Part shown: one piece after another, positions 13,012 through 23,884 of the stretch
Layout: each line of letters opens with the position of its first letter
Position numbering within the stretch: the stretch's first letter is position 1
Assembly: GCA_026874595.1 (NCBI GenBank)
Contig: CM049321.1
Coordinates: 6,942,979-7,006,978, forward strand
DNA: 64,000 bases
Direction: 5' to 3'
Source of the DNA: Sipunculus nudus
Lineage: Eukaryota > Annelida > Sipuncula > Golfingiida > Sipunculidae
Notes under the pieces: model-generated
Databases searched by the model: none
What the model saw: the letters and a program-made list of their open reading frames with translations, nothing else
What the model was told of the DNA's origin: nothing
Translations under genes and position numbers: made by a program

Positions 13012-14925
13012 GAATCGGAGTAGTTTTCTGGCTGTCTGTGATAACGTTCTGTGTAGATTTGAAGGTATTGCAGTTTGCTTGTCTAGGCTCGATTGTCCTC
13101 ACCTTCAATGTAAAGCTGCCTGTATGGCTGTAACATTCTTTCAAATAGCTTTATTGCAAATAACTTTCTGACCTTATATATAGCTTTATAGGCTTTTGAT
13201 TTTATCGGAAGTAGGCCGGCAATGGCTTAAATGATGATTACGTGTGCCGTTTTTGACCTTCAGAATCATCATTTTTTCATTCTAGTGAGTGCACCGATAG
13301 CGCATCCATGCAGTTTTTGGCCGATGTTTCTCATGGAAAATACTCTATGAATGACTAGCTTAAAAGACTTAGTGTAAAAATGTTTTAGCGGACGATTTCC
13401 GTTTCATGAGTCAGGTTAGTCCGTAGGGCCTTTCTCAGGACTAGAAAATTTCCTGTTCAGTCGTAGCAGCATCTGTCATGAGCAAACATGAACATAAAGC
13501 GAATGGTTTGGCTATTTAGGTTACTTCTAGGCAAATAGACACATGAGGCACCTGTCTTATTGAAATATTCCTTCCAGCAGATTATACAGGACCGCGTCCT
13601 CTCTCAAGTTGCTCTCTTCACGGAAGGGTTTTTCTATATGACGCAATATCGGTGCTTAGTCTAGAACGTTTGTCATCGACTAATGCTCTGTAGAAGACGT
13701 GTCAGCTGTGCCAACTGTGTTTTAAAATTATATCACATGATGTAGAAATTCGCCACTAATTTCAATGGTATTGACTCTTCTTTGTTTTAATTTGAAATAC
13801 CAAAAGCAATCAACTGGGAATGTAAGTGTTTTTCTAAGTTGTTGGGTAGTGATGTTGTCTCCGATTAAATATCAGACCGCTGTTTGCCTTGAACAGGTGG
13901 TTTCTATCGTATAGCAGAGTGGTCGAGTTTGAATAGCTTACCGACATCTTCATCCCTGTTAAGAGTTTTAAGGTGAGTGCAATGAAGACACGACCAGCAT
14001 CGCATTTTAAGCCTTGGGATCTTCTGCTATAGCTGTACAAGCCAGGGTGGTGTCAATGTGCTTCCTAGTAGAAGGTTTTACATTAAAGTCTCCGGCCCCT
14101 AGGCAGCCTCTTATCAAGACTGAGAAGCCCGTCTCTTCTGGACAGTGCATTACTTTGAATTTACCTTTTGTTTGACTTCTATTGCTTGCAATTTACTCCG
14201 AATTTTCAGTTGAAACACATGAACGCTCTACCCCACTGATTATATAATTTTTTAAAGAAATATGCTTTATAACATGTGTATTACTTGAAAACGATATACA
14301 TCAATTGACGCGGAATTTGCGTTCGTTCATCCCAAACGAAACTCCATCAAGTTTTTCGATGAGACCTCTGTCTTTAAAATTGAGAAAGCAGAATAAAGCA
14401 AAATATTAAAAAACAAGCTTCATTCATAAATCATAGATCTACACTGATATGCAAACGTCGTGCCACTGCAATTAATATAGCATGATACTCTACTTTCATA
14501 GACAGTTGGACAATTACTTCACTAAAGGCACAGTGAATGACTTGTTAACTAAGCCTTGGGTTTCCGTCTGGACAGGTGATCAGATGAGCAATTAATGACA
14601 TCATGGTCTGCTGTATTACCTGTTTTCTGCAATCACTTAATAATTACAGAAGCGGATCCGGGGGTGGGTGGGGTCCAGGGGGTCTGGACCCCTCCCTTTT
14701 CATCCGAAGCATTCTTTTTAAGATCTAGACCCCGCCCCCCTTTTCCGGACCTCGGAAACTTTTTTCAGGTTTTTCATTAATCCTTCTGGGTTGGACCCCC
14801 TTTTTCTAAATCCTGGATCCACCCCTGAATTACTTAATAAAGCTTTACCTTAGACTAAAACATGTTCAGGTAAACGTATATATATACTTTCTCTTTACAC
14901 CTGCCAAACCCACTTTCAAGATACG

Positions 14926-14973
<48 letters not shown>

Positions 14974-15076
14974 ACAAAGCCAAGTTTACCAGAAAGTTAT
15001 ATTTTCTCTTGAGGTTTATATTACGAATTATAAAAGATATATGATACATAAAATGTTATATAGCAACATTTGAATA

Positions 15077-15129
<53 letters not shown>

Positions 15130-15285
15130 CTTAGAATCTAACCACATTCACCTGATGATCGGGTCACATCCCGTGAATCAGACTGTTGTGAATTAACAGT
15201 GTTGTTTTTCTTCAGATTTATACCGCTCTGGCCTAGTCTGTAGGCCATAGAGCACTTTAAATCGGAGGGTAACACTACCTTCTAT

Positions 15286-15356
<71 letters not shown>

Positions 15357-16511
15357 CAACATATGGAAATGTGAGCATCTTAATATTATCAATTTATTTT
15401 TTATTCACAAGACATTTTCAAATTAGCTCAGTTACGTCATATATATTCACTTCTATCAAAACTACTCCCTGTAATATCTTTTGAAATATAGTTCCTAACG
15501 AAGTAACCATAAAGCTCATGTGGATAGGGGTCAAATAACGAGCAGAATATATGCCCCCGGCCGAAATCCTGAGTCCTGAAATTCTTCTAACAAAATGTTA
15601 CACCTGACCACAATAGCAGTCAATATTTATGTTTGAAATGTTTACGTCGATTGACAATGACACTCACCGAACATGTTTTCCTTATTTGTAATACGTGTGC
15701 TCATTGGTGCTTTCAGAATAAACCATTTCTTATTCTCCTGTTCAAGTGGTTTCAGTTCAGCTTTAATAAAAATGCAGATGCATGCTGATAATAATGATGC
15801 CTGATTTAGATGCTACATAAATATTTTATTCTGTTTTATTATGAGTGTATCTTCTGTCAAATGGTTCAACTAAAGCCTCGATTAACGATGTTTAAGAGAG
15901 ATATATGTTGCATAATGTATGTTAGTTTTTTACCGATCCTCTTCCTGTTCCATGGTCTAATTGTGTTGATTGAGGAGTTAAGAATTACCAGTTTTTCATT
16001 CTTACGGACGTTTCGTTTCTTTCCGCCTGTTGCAACTACAATCACATATACAGATGAATGAGACTGATGGTTTCACTTTTCACACAGAACTTCATCTACA
16101 CCCTGTGTTTTTGTTCATTTGATTTGCTGGGTTTGGTAAATAATAAGAGGGCTAATTTACACACGGTTGTCTCTTATGCGAACTGATTTGCTCATCAAGT
16201 TTAATGTCCCACAAAAATTTCTTGTTTATCAAGTCCTCAGGTTGGGAAATAAGCACAATGTTGCATTTTTTTCATGCCTTTCAGAAGTGTACGTATTCCA
16301 TATGATGCTGAATATCTGTGCATGCTCACCCACAACCTGGTGCCTATGCCAATCAAAGCCTAAAAAACTGACATTGCGTGTGTACAGAGCAACTTATGCT
16401 ACGTCTTACCGCATTATACAAATGAAAATCAATACAAATCCATATCTTTACACACAGGCGCACACATATATATGCCCTGTGTACAGAGGTGCCCGTAAGG
16501 AGAGGTTCCAC

Positions 16512-16561
<50 letters not shown>

Positions 16562-17496
16562 TATATAATTATTTATCAATTTGCATTCTAAACGCATATT
16601 GTCTAGTCAATTATCTTTTTTCATTTTTATTATACGAGTATTTTTTTTTTAATTACACAAATTCCCGCATCTATGGGCCGATCAATTCAAATATCATTAT
16701 CAAGAGGTTGTGTTTGAATAGTATTTTGCAAAAAGATCTACATATAAGTTGAAATATCATCGAACAACTGATATGAAAATAAAATAACACCTGGTTGGTT
16801 TTGAATTAGGCCTTATTATATTGGATAACAATAGATTGAATGAAATGAAAGTTTTCGCTTATACATTACTTTTCATTTTAACAAATGTTGTGGTTTCAAA
16901 TGCACTTTCTGTGGACCAGTTGCTTGCAAGTCCAAGCACGCATTCACTGGTTTTACCCAGTGTTGCCACCTGGCATGATGTTTTGGTATTGCAATGCGCA
17001 AGGCATCCCAATATGCGAGCCATGGGGATCCCGGTCCCGAGAGATTGTTGCGTTTTTGTTGAAATCATCTTCCTTCCGTTTTGAACTTGATACCAGTTGT
17101 CAAATGACAACGACGCATAAGTCTCTAAAACATAGTTTATTTTTTTCTTGTTGTAAATGTTGCTAATAAGAGCAATAAATTTCATATATTGGATAACATA
17201 TCGACATACGTCATGTTTTACAGCTTGTATATACAATTATGAAGAGTATGTTCTTAAACAATAACGCTCAGTTTACTGAAAGAAACGCAATACAGATCTG
17301 TAAATACACTAAACGTAAAATTAAAAAAATTAAAGATGCTATCCATTTAACTTTTTAACGGACAATTCTTGAGAAAAATATAAGGTATCTTTCCTAAATT
17401 GTTCTTATTTCCCTCCGGTGTGTTTTTACCTGTATTGACTCTAAACAAGTAGAATGAGAGCATTTGTAGATGATATATAATCAGTCTCTGCCTCAT
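7872..17496 (-). CDS. Locus A: secreted PAN/apple-CTLD protein, whole gene span
   Basis: Span of a multi-exon minus-strand gene. Recognised exons in transcript order are 17496-17430, 17124-16870, 15760-15668, 10518-10433, 9147-9033 and 8597-8358, plus a doubtful terminal exon at 7900-7872. They encode about 285 residues: signal peptide (1-23), PAN/apple-like domain (23-108), variable linker (108-139) and a long-form C-type lectin-like domain (139-286). All exons join in frame and have canonical GT-AG borders. The CTLD keeps its four core cysteines and the extra N-terminal pair of the long form, but the usual EPN/QPD and WND calcium/sugar motifs are replaced by GQP and WGN, so calcium-dependent sugar binding is doubtful. 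Likely an extracellular recognition protein. This is the least damaged of three family members here. Confidence 0.72.
8205..8293 (-). repeat. Old tRNA-derived SINE-like fragment
   Basis: The stretch shares AAAGCCGAG, TTTTAC and GACTGTC-AGGCCC blocks with the better preserved copy at 51165-51305, in the same orientation. The tRNA-like head reads on the minus strand. It lies just downstream of the last CTLD exon of locus A, inside its final intron. Confidence 0.45.
8358..8597 (-). CDS. Locus A exon 6: C-terminal part of C-type lectin domain
   Basis: A 240-bp exon, phase 1 in and phase 1 out, with acceptor TTCTTATAG and donor CAGGTCAGTG. It encodes [18 protein letters not shown] at the start of the CTLD long loop, then [22 protein letters not shown] and NAICES. 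These match the WIGL core, the W-x-W strand, the loop proline, and the last three core cysteines of the CTLD fold. The EPN or QPD triplet expected at the primary calcium site reads GQP, and WND reads WGN, so calcium-dependent sugar binding is probably lost or altered. The tail (TARSKTG) runs into the next intron. Homologous damaged exons are at 40689-40903 and 52740-52868. Confidence 0.85.
9033..9147 (-). CDS. Locus A exon 5: N-terminal helices of C-type lectin domain
   Basis: A 115-bp exon entering in phase 0 and leaving in phase 1 (donor ACGGTAAAT). It encodes [20 protein letters not shown] followed by [16 protein letters not shown], the two alpha helices of a CTLD with the first core cysteine and the glutamate of helix 2. 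The tryptophan usually found before the first helix is leucine here, while both paralogues keep tryptophan (NWTSA). Exon length is identical to the locus C homologue at 52216-52330. Confidence 0.85.
9184..9489. mobile_element. Palindromic MITE-like element
   Basis: The ends are inverted repeats: the left end reads GGGTTTCCAGGTGCGCGCAT and the right end contains GCATATACGCGCACATTGAA followed by ACACGCC. A second copy of the right end occurs at about 9390-9434 (GCATATACGCGCACGTGGAA), so the right terminus looks duplicated. No transposase frame is present. It sits in the intron between exons 5 and 4 of locus A. Confidence 0.6.
9860..10380. repeat. AATTGTAATTAC-type low-complexity repeat flanking an exon
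   Basis: Repeated TAATTGTAATTG and ATTACAATTAC words occur at about 9880-10030 and 10255-10370. They look like one AT-rich dispersed repeat family. No coding function is evident; it is intronic in locus A. Confidence 0.5.
10433..10518 (-). CDS. Locus A exon 4: CTLD N-terminal strand with extra cysteine pair
   Basis: An 86-bp exon with acceptor TATTTACAG and donor AAGGTATTT, phase 1 in and phase 0 out. It encodes [20 protein letters not shown] then TPSCYYHVK. The Cys-Pro-x-Gly and Cys-Tyr pair is typical of the first beta strands of long-form C-type lectin domains. The homologues at 38190-38275 (86 bp, stop inside) and 48074-48151 (78 bp, frameshifted) confirm the exon borders. Confidence 0.85.
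10620..11660. other. Intron 3 sequence of locus A
   Basis: No further exon or named repeat was recognised here on either strand. Several short frames exist but none has domain features or matched splice sites. Confidence 0.4.
11668..12938. mobile_element. Terminal-inverted-repeat DNA element, non-autonomous
   Basis: The left end CAGTGAAACCTGTCTTAAGC is mirrored at the right end, which on the minus strand reads CAGTGAAAACTGGTCTAACG followed by GACACC. The left end follows a TA. The terminal CAGTG resembles Tc1/mariner-type ends, which target TA, but a flanking TA is not clear on the right. Internal GTGTCCGC words recur at about 12710, 12810 and 12920. No transposase was recognised in the 1.27 kb. 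It is inside intron 3 of locus A. Confidence 0.55.
12943..13006. repeat. (TA)n microsatellite
   Basis: A run of about 64 bp of TA repeats directly after the right end of the 11668-12938 element. Confidence 0.95.
13010..14640. other. Intron 3 sequence of locus A, nothing recognised
   Basis: No exon with family similarity, no clear repeat and no RNA gene was recognised. Confidence 0.4.
14651..14827. repeat. GC-rich dispersed repeat with inverted ends
   Basis: The left end GCGGATCCGGGGGTGGGT and the right end ATCCTGGATCCACCCCTG are imperfect inverted repeats. The interior alternates GGGTCCAGG and GGACCCC-type blocks. This is the pattern of a short non-autonomous element; the base composition is very unlike the AT-rich surroundings. 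Confidence 0.6.
14926..14971. repeat. (TA)n microsatellite
   Basis: A TA run of about 46 bp within intron 3 of locus A. Confidence 0.95.
15077..15128. repeat. (TA)n microsatellite
   Basis: A TA run of about 52 bp to the left of the repeat segment at 15199-15283. Confidence 0.95.
15199..15283 (-). repeat. (TA)n-flanked repeat, one-armed copy
   Basis: It contains GTGTTGTTTTTCTTCAGA, CCGCTCTGGCCTAGTCTGTA and GGAGGGTAACACTACCTTCT. The same sequence occurs in inverse orientation at 58221-58332. Both copies are bordered by long (TA)n tracts, which suggests that the element targets or carries them. Confidence 0.75.
15283..15353. repeat. (TA)n microsatellite
   Basis: A TA run of about 70 bp, interrupted once, directly adjoining the preceding repeat. 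Confidence 0.95.
15668..15760 (-). CDS. Locus A exon 3: linker between PAN and CTLD
   Basis: A 93-bp phase 1-1 exon with acceptor TTTATTAAAG and donor TTCGGTGAGTG. It encodes a hydrophilic segment ([20 protein letters not shown], then [10 protein letters not shown]). Homology to the locus C exon at 47773-47868 is seen in the shared end (GAAAAC, TTCG, then GTGAGTGT) and the shared ILK/ILN position; the rest has diverged. It has no recognised domain and probably acts as a spacer. Confidence 0.7.
16518..16556. repeat. (TA)n microsatellite
   Basis: A TA run of about 39 bp within intron 2 of locus A. Confidence 0.95.
16870..17124 (-). CDS. Locus A exon 2: PAN/apple-like domain
   Basis: A 255-bp phase 1-1 exon with acceptor ATGTTTTAG and donor AAAAGTAATG. 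It encodes about 85 residues: [17 protein letters not shown], then [20 protein letters not shown], then [11 protein letters not shown]. The spacing of cysteines (C-x3-C-x5-C and a later C) with a CQVATL-like strand is that of PAN/apple modules, which bind proteins or sugars in secreted proteins. The locus C homologue (47234-47488) has exactly the same length. Confidence 0.75.
17430..17496 (-). CDS. Locus A exon 1: start codon and signal peptide
   Basis: A 67-bp exon from ATG at 17496 to the donor ACAGGTAAAA. It encodes [18 protein letters not shown] plus RVNT: a basic start and a hydrophobic stretch, compatible with a signal peptide though a weak one. A second in-frame ATG is codon 12. It ends in phase 1 as required by the PAN exon, and its length equals the locus B homologue at 36278-36344. 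The position and phase make it the best candidate, but it is not proved. Confidence 0.6.
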
Positions 17497-19046
17497 TGTT
17501 GCAAACTTTATTATCAGCAAGTAATTCCTTGCCAGCGGTCGTGTCCATTAAACTGAGACCTCTACACCGTCCCTTAAACAACCAGACAGCAGAAAATTAT
17601 AATGAGATCATAAATTATGCAGAGCTGTGTATTTTTTTACACTTTTTACGCCTTTTACTTTTGATTTATACCAAGATTTATATTTAGAGATGAAATGGCA
17701 GGTTTATAAAGAAAAAAATATTTAAGCCGCTATGCGATTTGGAACTATAGTCCATGTAACTTGTTATGTGGGATCTTGATACACTGACCTCATAACATTG
17801 TGTTCGTGTCAGGACAACCACACAGAAAAGACCGATACATTCAGAATGTTTCCTCTACTTTTCGGAGCATTATTGGCGGAAAGTTCTATTCACTATTCAC
17901 TCTTTTACATGTATAATTAAGGCACTCAACTGTTTTTTTTTCCTTATTTAAAATAGAACGACCAACAGAAAAACAAAATTGAATCCCCTTAGTTTAGCCT
18001 TATAAAAAGCCTATTTATTACCTGCAGCAATTTACCATGTATTTGGTTTGCCTCACAAGCCTGATATGAAAAGCCTAAGTCCTCAGAGAAGACACTGGGT
18101 GGACTATTCTCTCTGGCTGTTCAAGTATTCAAACATATTTATATCTGTTGTCATTGCTGACACAATCAAACACATAAATAATGTGAACAGGACATTAAAA
18201 CTTCAGCCTGAATCGCTTTTTTTCAACAAGTCAAACATATAAATGATAACCTATATGCAGAGACGCTTTTAACAATCATAGATATTTCTAACATGTCTGA
18301 CATCGTCTGGCTACAGACGCATGAACAATGTGTCGCTGACATATACCATACAGTTTAATATCGATTGTCATTATCTTCTCCACAAAAGCTGAAGGTTACT
18401 TCAATGTGTCTTTAAAATAAATTTTCCATTTACAACTATACAAGGAGTTCAGGGACAGTACGCGGGGACTATTTGAAGCACCAATATTCGCCTCCACATA
18501 AAACACAATTGGATTAGATGGCCAAACCTATTCTAAACATAATCTTTTTTTATTGTTAGTTCATGTCTGTTCTAGTATGCAGAGGCGCCACTTCCTTTGG
18601 CAAAGTGGGGGTCTTCGATTTCCCCTCCACTTCCCACAATTCACACACTGGCCCTTGTAAAGGGGAACACCATATTTAATACCCCTCCTCTTTCCTCAAT
18701 ATAGTGTTATAATGGTAATCTATTATTTGATCCGGAATCTATTTTGGACGGGGGTGGGGGGGGGGGGGGGCTATTTTCAAGGAAGCGCGATAAGCATGAG
18801 TATTTATCATCCCTGGACACTGAGGGTGGGAGAGGTATTCCTCGTGCGGAGACGAATAAAATGTATATAAGAATTATTGCAGCAATGTGTGTATAACAAT
18901 AACAAAGAAGTATTGCTCCGAACACACAGAACGTAAAAACCCTTATCCTAACGTTTCTAATCTGTCTACATGTATACACTGGGTGGATAATTCTCTCTGG
19001 CTGTTCAAGGGATCAAACAAAATTTATATCTGTTTTCATTGCTATC

Positions 19047-19060
<14 letters not shown>
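17497..19060. other. Intergenic sequence upstream of locus A
   Basis: It would contain the promoter of locus A, but no clear TATA or initiator element is distinguishable in AT-rich DNA. It holds a 66-bp sequence (18093-18158) repeated at 18977-19043, and a poly-G run near 18750-18770. No gene was recognised. Confidence 0.4.

Positions 19061-19061
<1 letters not shown>

Positions 19062-19120
<59 letters not shown>
19062..19120. repeat. (TA)n microsatellite
   Basis: A TA run of about 59 bp preceded by CTAT repeats. Confidence 0.95.
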
Positions 19121-19123
<3 letters not shown>

Positions 19124-19138
19124 TTATGGGGTGATATA

Positions 19139-19260
19139 AAAGCGGACCGAACTGTCTTGCTAGTGAAGCTTGCTTTTCTAGAGAAGCGGTTGTAACGCCG
19201 GACTTGCGCCCCACCGAAATTGGTTCGAATCCCTGATCGGCCAAATATTTCCCCTGAGCA
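19139..19260 (+). repeat. tRNA-derived SINE-like head, copy 1
   Basis: An A-box-like GAAGCGGTTGTAACGCC at about 19183-19199 is followed by a perfect B-box GGTTCGAATCC at 19222-19232. The flanking TAGTGAAGCTTGCTTTTCT is shared with copy 2. The anticodon region does not look like a functional tRNA, so I call it a SINE head and not a tRNA gene. Confidence 0.65.
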
Positions 19261-19418
19261 ATTTGTCTTCGTAACAAAATGGGGGTTCCTCCAACGTGAC
19301 GGTAAACTTTGTGGCCCAGGGAATAAGCTCACCAGTGTTTGACTCTGGGATAATTAGTTTTTTTTCTGATAGCAGAACGCTCTTAAGAGGGGGTGTGTTA
19401 CGGGTTGTCACGAAAGCG

Positions 19419-19560
19419 GACGAACTGTTTAGCTAGTGAAGCTTGCTTTTCTGCCGAAGCGGTTGGAACGCTGGACATGTGTGCTACCGACATGGGTTCG
19501 AATCCCGGATCGGCCCAATTTTTTTTCTCCTGAACAATTTGTCTTCGTAACAAAATGGTT
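19419..19560 (+). repeat. tRNA-derived SINE-like head, copy 2
   Basis: It contains A-box-like GCCGAAGCGGTTGGAACGC near 19453 and B-box GGGTTCGAATCCC at 19494-19505, about 40 bp apart. The following segment CAATTTGTCTTCGTAACAAA is also present after copy 1. Together they form a direct pair 280 bp apart. Confidence 0.7.
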
Positions 19561-20165
19561 TTGCAACCATGAAATAATTATAACAATATTTCAAGTTATT
19601 ACAATAGGGATGATGTGAAACAGCCCATTTGCAACCCCTAATGTAACAATTGTTACAATAGGCTACATTATTACAAAAGGGGCGGAACAGACCTTTTATA
19701 GGAGAAAAAACTGTGGTCATTTATTCCTGGTGACGTCAGAGTAATAACATGGCAATTGATCTTTACAGTATGAAGCAGCGCCATTCCATGGTGCTTACCC
19801 CTTTTCTTAACCGGGTTAATCTTGCCCTAGTACGGATATTAAAACAAACTTGGCGCTTGATTTTCCTGTAACATCTGATCAGAAGACCAAATAGGGCGTA
19901 TGGGGATTATATTCCCCGTCAACTTTCGGCAAGGGGAGATTATCAAATGTAATCACCCCCCACCCACCCCCCGACTATTCCATTTATAATATTTATATAT
20001 TGCAAAAGAAATATATTAATAAATAGAACTATAGGCTTTGGTTCTATGAATTAACTATGAAAATTTATATTTAAACCCAGTTGGAATTTACTTATCCTGG
20101 AAACATAATACTTTTTTTTTCTAAAATCTTATAACTAAATCTTATAACTATGAAATGTGATTAAG

Positions 20166-20169
<4 letters not shown>

Positions 20170-20213
<44 letters not shown>
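20170..20213. repeat. (TA)n microsatellite
   Basis: A TA run of about 44 bp. Confidence 0.95.
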
Positions 20214-20217
<4 letters not shown>

Positions 20218-20256
20218 TTGAAATGTGTCTTACAAACACTAAAAAGTTTTTACATG

Positions 20257-20300
20257 TGCGTGTGTGTGTGTGTGTGTGTGTGTTTTGTGCGTGTGTGTAA
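20257..20300. repeat. (TG)n microsatellite
   Basis: TG dinucleotides with one TTTTG interruption. Confidence 0.9.
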
Positions 20301-21609
20301 AGGTGTGCGTATCTGCATGCAAGCCCCACCCCCTCCCCCGGATGAAACATTGACGCCATTGATATTTCAGGTCAACCTGTCGCGTTTCGTCCAGAAATTT
20401 TACATAGTCTGGATATTGTTCACAGATTAAAGTGCAGAAAATAAATAAATGTTTTTTTTTCTTTGGCATGATGGGGGAAGACAATATTAAGAGAAATTTC
20501 TTTAAAAAATGAATTTATTTACCGAACCATAATTCCCTCAAGAACCTCTCGGGATCCTCAAGGAAGAGCGACATGGGGGGGGGGGGGGGGGGGGCAGAAA
20601 GGTGTCACAACGGGTATATATATGAGTATAATTAATTACATGACCTGTCATACCAGCAGCTAGCGCTAGTTCACGGACTGAAGAGCTTATGTAACAGGAA
20701 CTTAGTGGCTGGAACAGTCCAGCACCCCCTGTGTCACTTGTACCAGAGAGATCGTCAGTTTGTTGTCAGTTTTTGAATAAACGCACCCGAGTGTAAACAT
20801 GCTGCTATAAGAATATACAAGTACAGTTATTCATTTTTTAATTGACAGCACAACTTATGTAGTGGTGACAGGGAACGTTTTGCTGATCAATACTCTGATG
20901 TTGGAATTTCATTTGGGATATTTATAAACAACCATATCATGATTGGAGTGTTTTGTTAACCATCTAATCATAATACGCGTAATTTTCGGCGAACTATTAC
21001 AAAAGCTCCAAGATAATGGTCCACCATCGGAAAGCGGAATGGGGGGGGGGGCATAGGCTATAAACAAATTATATTAATAACTAGGATAATTAGAATAACA
21101 TAATGTTGTTGTGTTTTTACAAAATTTCATGACTTTATTTTATTTTAATTTGTATTCTTAGCTTTAAGAGTTTGTCTTTGTCTTTTGTCAATTAAAGTAA
21201 TCTGAAAGGATGATTTATTGCACAAAAAAATGAGAGGGTGGTTGTTATATATGCCCCATATTATATTCGGAAGGCGGTAGCCCCTCTGCCCCCTGAATCC
21301 TACACCACTGGATTGGATATTCAAGCAATTAACTTTTAATTATTAGATATTTACAGTTAATTTTCTATTAACACTGATCAATTCTTTAATGGACTCTGTC
21401 ATTTTAAGAGATTTAATATTCGTGTTCACGAACGCAGGTAAACGCAGACAGTAGGTTATAGAATCATTAAAGCTTTCTTGAATTGATTGCCAAGGACTGT
21501 TGGGTCTCCCAACATAGCAGCTTAAGCTGAATTTACCGGACGAGAGGTATGCGATATGCGGAGTGCGGCAGCCGAACGCAGTAGGCGGAATGCGATATAA
21601 AGTCGGATT

Positions 21610-21795
21610 TGGCATTTACTTGGCGGGCGGTAAAACACTGCGACATTGGCCCGACGATGTCAACAAATCCTTCAGAGCGCTCACCCCGTGTTGGAGACGA
21701 CCGTGAAAATTTTACCGCCCCCCGGCTGAGATTTGAACTCATGACCTTCCAGCTTTGGGTCCTGTGCTTTATTTCTAGTCCACAGGGGCCGGTTA
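21610..21795 (-). repeat. Possible tRNA-derived SINE fragment
   Basis: On the minus strand GTCATGAGTTCAAATCTCAG (about 21728-21747) resembles a tRNA B-box arm, with GTGGACTAGAAATAAAGC some 40 bp before it as an A-box-like region. The rest is GC-rich compared with the surroundings. It is weaker than the 19-kb copies. Confidence 0.4.
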
Positions 21796-21799
21796 TTTG

Positions 21800-23880
21800 A
21801 TATAAACGACTTCAATCATTTTATTTGAAACTATACTATGATTAAATTGTTTAATAAATTGCATTGATGGATTCAGGGAAAAAATGAAAATTAGCAGCAA
21901 ATGTACACAACATCATTTTTTTATTTCAAAACTTGCCTCTTGGTTTATAATGTACTATCAGTTAGGAGGAGATTTACCTTTTTCTGTGAGTTTTACTTCG
22001 TCTGTCATGCCTTACCAGAGAAACAGGTTTTACCGGTTTTAGTGGTCAGTTATTTGCTAAGATCAGGAAAAACACTGCGTAAATCGGAATGTGGACCCCA
22101 CCTGACCAGTATGTTAAATCTCCCGCATTATTAGCAAATGATAAATAACAACACAACTTTTACTTGGGTGAGCATTCGTGTCATGTATATTTTTATGGAA
22201 TAAAGTCTTTAAAGACAGGCAAAGTTAATGGGGATTAGTTTGTTATTTCATGGCTACTGCTTGTCCTGTGAGTTGTTTACCTTATTAATCAGACCTATTG
22301 GCCACCACCTACATAACAGGTGGTCAAATGTGCAGCAAGCAAGCAGAACAGATCGGGCCTCACTGAATGCTATAAAATATGACTTATACGGAACTTAGTT
22401 CCTTCTTTGTGAGGTTTATAGGGGTATTAATGAAAAAATAAAACATTTGTTGATAAAACACTATCTTCAAAGGTAAACACTTCCGCCAGGAGGGCATGCG
22501 TTCTGTCCCGTTCGTGTGTTTGTGTGTTTGTGTGTGCATTTGTGTGTATTTGTTCGAGCAAAAAATGAACAGAACTCATGAAAATACATATCGGTTTATT
22601 ATTGCGTACATCCGGCTGTTGATATCGCCAGGGTATCATGTTCAGCGCCATCTATCGAACTTAAACTTTAATTGGTCCTCAAGTGCACAATGATAAACCG
22701 AAAATACGCTCCTTATTGACAAATGAAGCTGTCAAAACTGGTCTTATTCTTTCATCGTCTCGCAAAAGGTTATGCATATAAGATATATAAATATGGCGCT
22801 GCGAAGGATCTTTCGATAAGTTGTATCAAATTCCCAATGACACGAGAGAATATTGTAAAATTATCCCTATTTTGAACCGTCAGTCAAAATATATATTCCT
22901 CCAATTAGATTTACCAATTATTTTAGCCAATATATTGATTGAATAAAATCATCATCTCAGACGCAAGTAAACAACATTTTAAAGTATCAGTAAGACCAGT
23001 GAGTAACAGTTCGATTTCATAATAACTCTGTAGCTCATTGTGTTTTACATTCACTGTAATGTATTATTAAGATGAAAGATAATCCACATTAGCAAGATAA
23101 TCCATATACTAAGTTCACACGACTGTTAGACCCACACTGATATTTATATCATTCTTCCTGAAAACGTGTCAAGATTTCCATTTACGCACTGACCAGTAAA
23201 AGTCATGTTTATTTTGGATACCACGAGATTGTCCAACTCCAGTTGAAAGATCAGCTCCGGTCAGAAGTAATATCCGGTTTTTAGCAAAGTCATCAAATGA
23301 ACGCGCGATGACTTCCGGTGTTAATTCGGCTGAATGGAAGCTAAAAAAAAATCTAATTCTTAACAAAGCTAAATTGCCGAACAGGCTTAAGACCTAATAT
23401 AGCCATTATATCAAATGTTGATTGGCGTTAGTACGGCCCGCATTACAGTGAATGTCATCTTCTATGTCAAACTTTTTTAGGTTTACAACAAGTTGTAATC
23501 TGTATAACATAAACCAATATTTTTATGAACAATTTTAAACCGGCCTCGCTGTATTGAAGCTTTTAACTATCGGGTGCACTTTTAATATGCCCCTTTGCAA
23601 GTTTAAATGGAATTGGCGTTTTTTTTACTACAATTAGCAAAAGTTTGTTGAAATTTAATCAACTTTGTCAGTTCTGAACAAGTGTGTTTTTGTCATCCAC
23701 ATTTATCATTTTAACACAAATTTTATACAGTATTGTTCATATCCTGTTTATTCACAACATGCATTCAGGGTCTATAATAAAAAAGAAAAAAAAAAAAACA
23801 AGACGTGTTTAAACATAATAAATTTATCATTCTATATAACATCTTTGATGCATCTCGTATTTCATTGTAGAACATATAAC
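21800..23880. other. Intergenic, nothing recognised
   Basis: No domain-bearing frame or strong repeat was seen, apart from a short TG-rich stretch near 22510-22550. Confidence 0.4.
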
Positions 23881-23884
23881 ACCA

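Larger units (their letters stand above)
19561..21590. other. Intergenic, microsatellites and homopolymers
   Basis: Contains (TA)n at 20170-20213, (TG)n at 20257-20300, a poly-G run at about 20574-20594 and another at about 21041-21050. Nothing coding was recognised; frames over the microsatellites are artefacts. Confidence 0.5.

Noticed and set aside
12839-13171. Open frames of alternating Ile-Tyr over (TA)n tracts, here and at 15.2, 16.5, 19.1, 20.2, 27.4, 28.3, 39.8 and 58.2-58.4 kb
   Set aside because: They exist only because TA repeats lack stops in two frames; there is no domain or splice context.
16821-17166. Plus-strand frames across the PAN exon of locus A
   Set aside because: The minus strand carries the domain with proper splice sites; these are shadows.
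19183-19232. Functional tRNA gene
   Set aside because: Box B is perfect, but the acceptor stem and anticodon arm do not pair as a tRNA; the repeated copy nearby points to a SINE.
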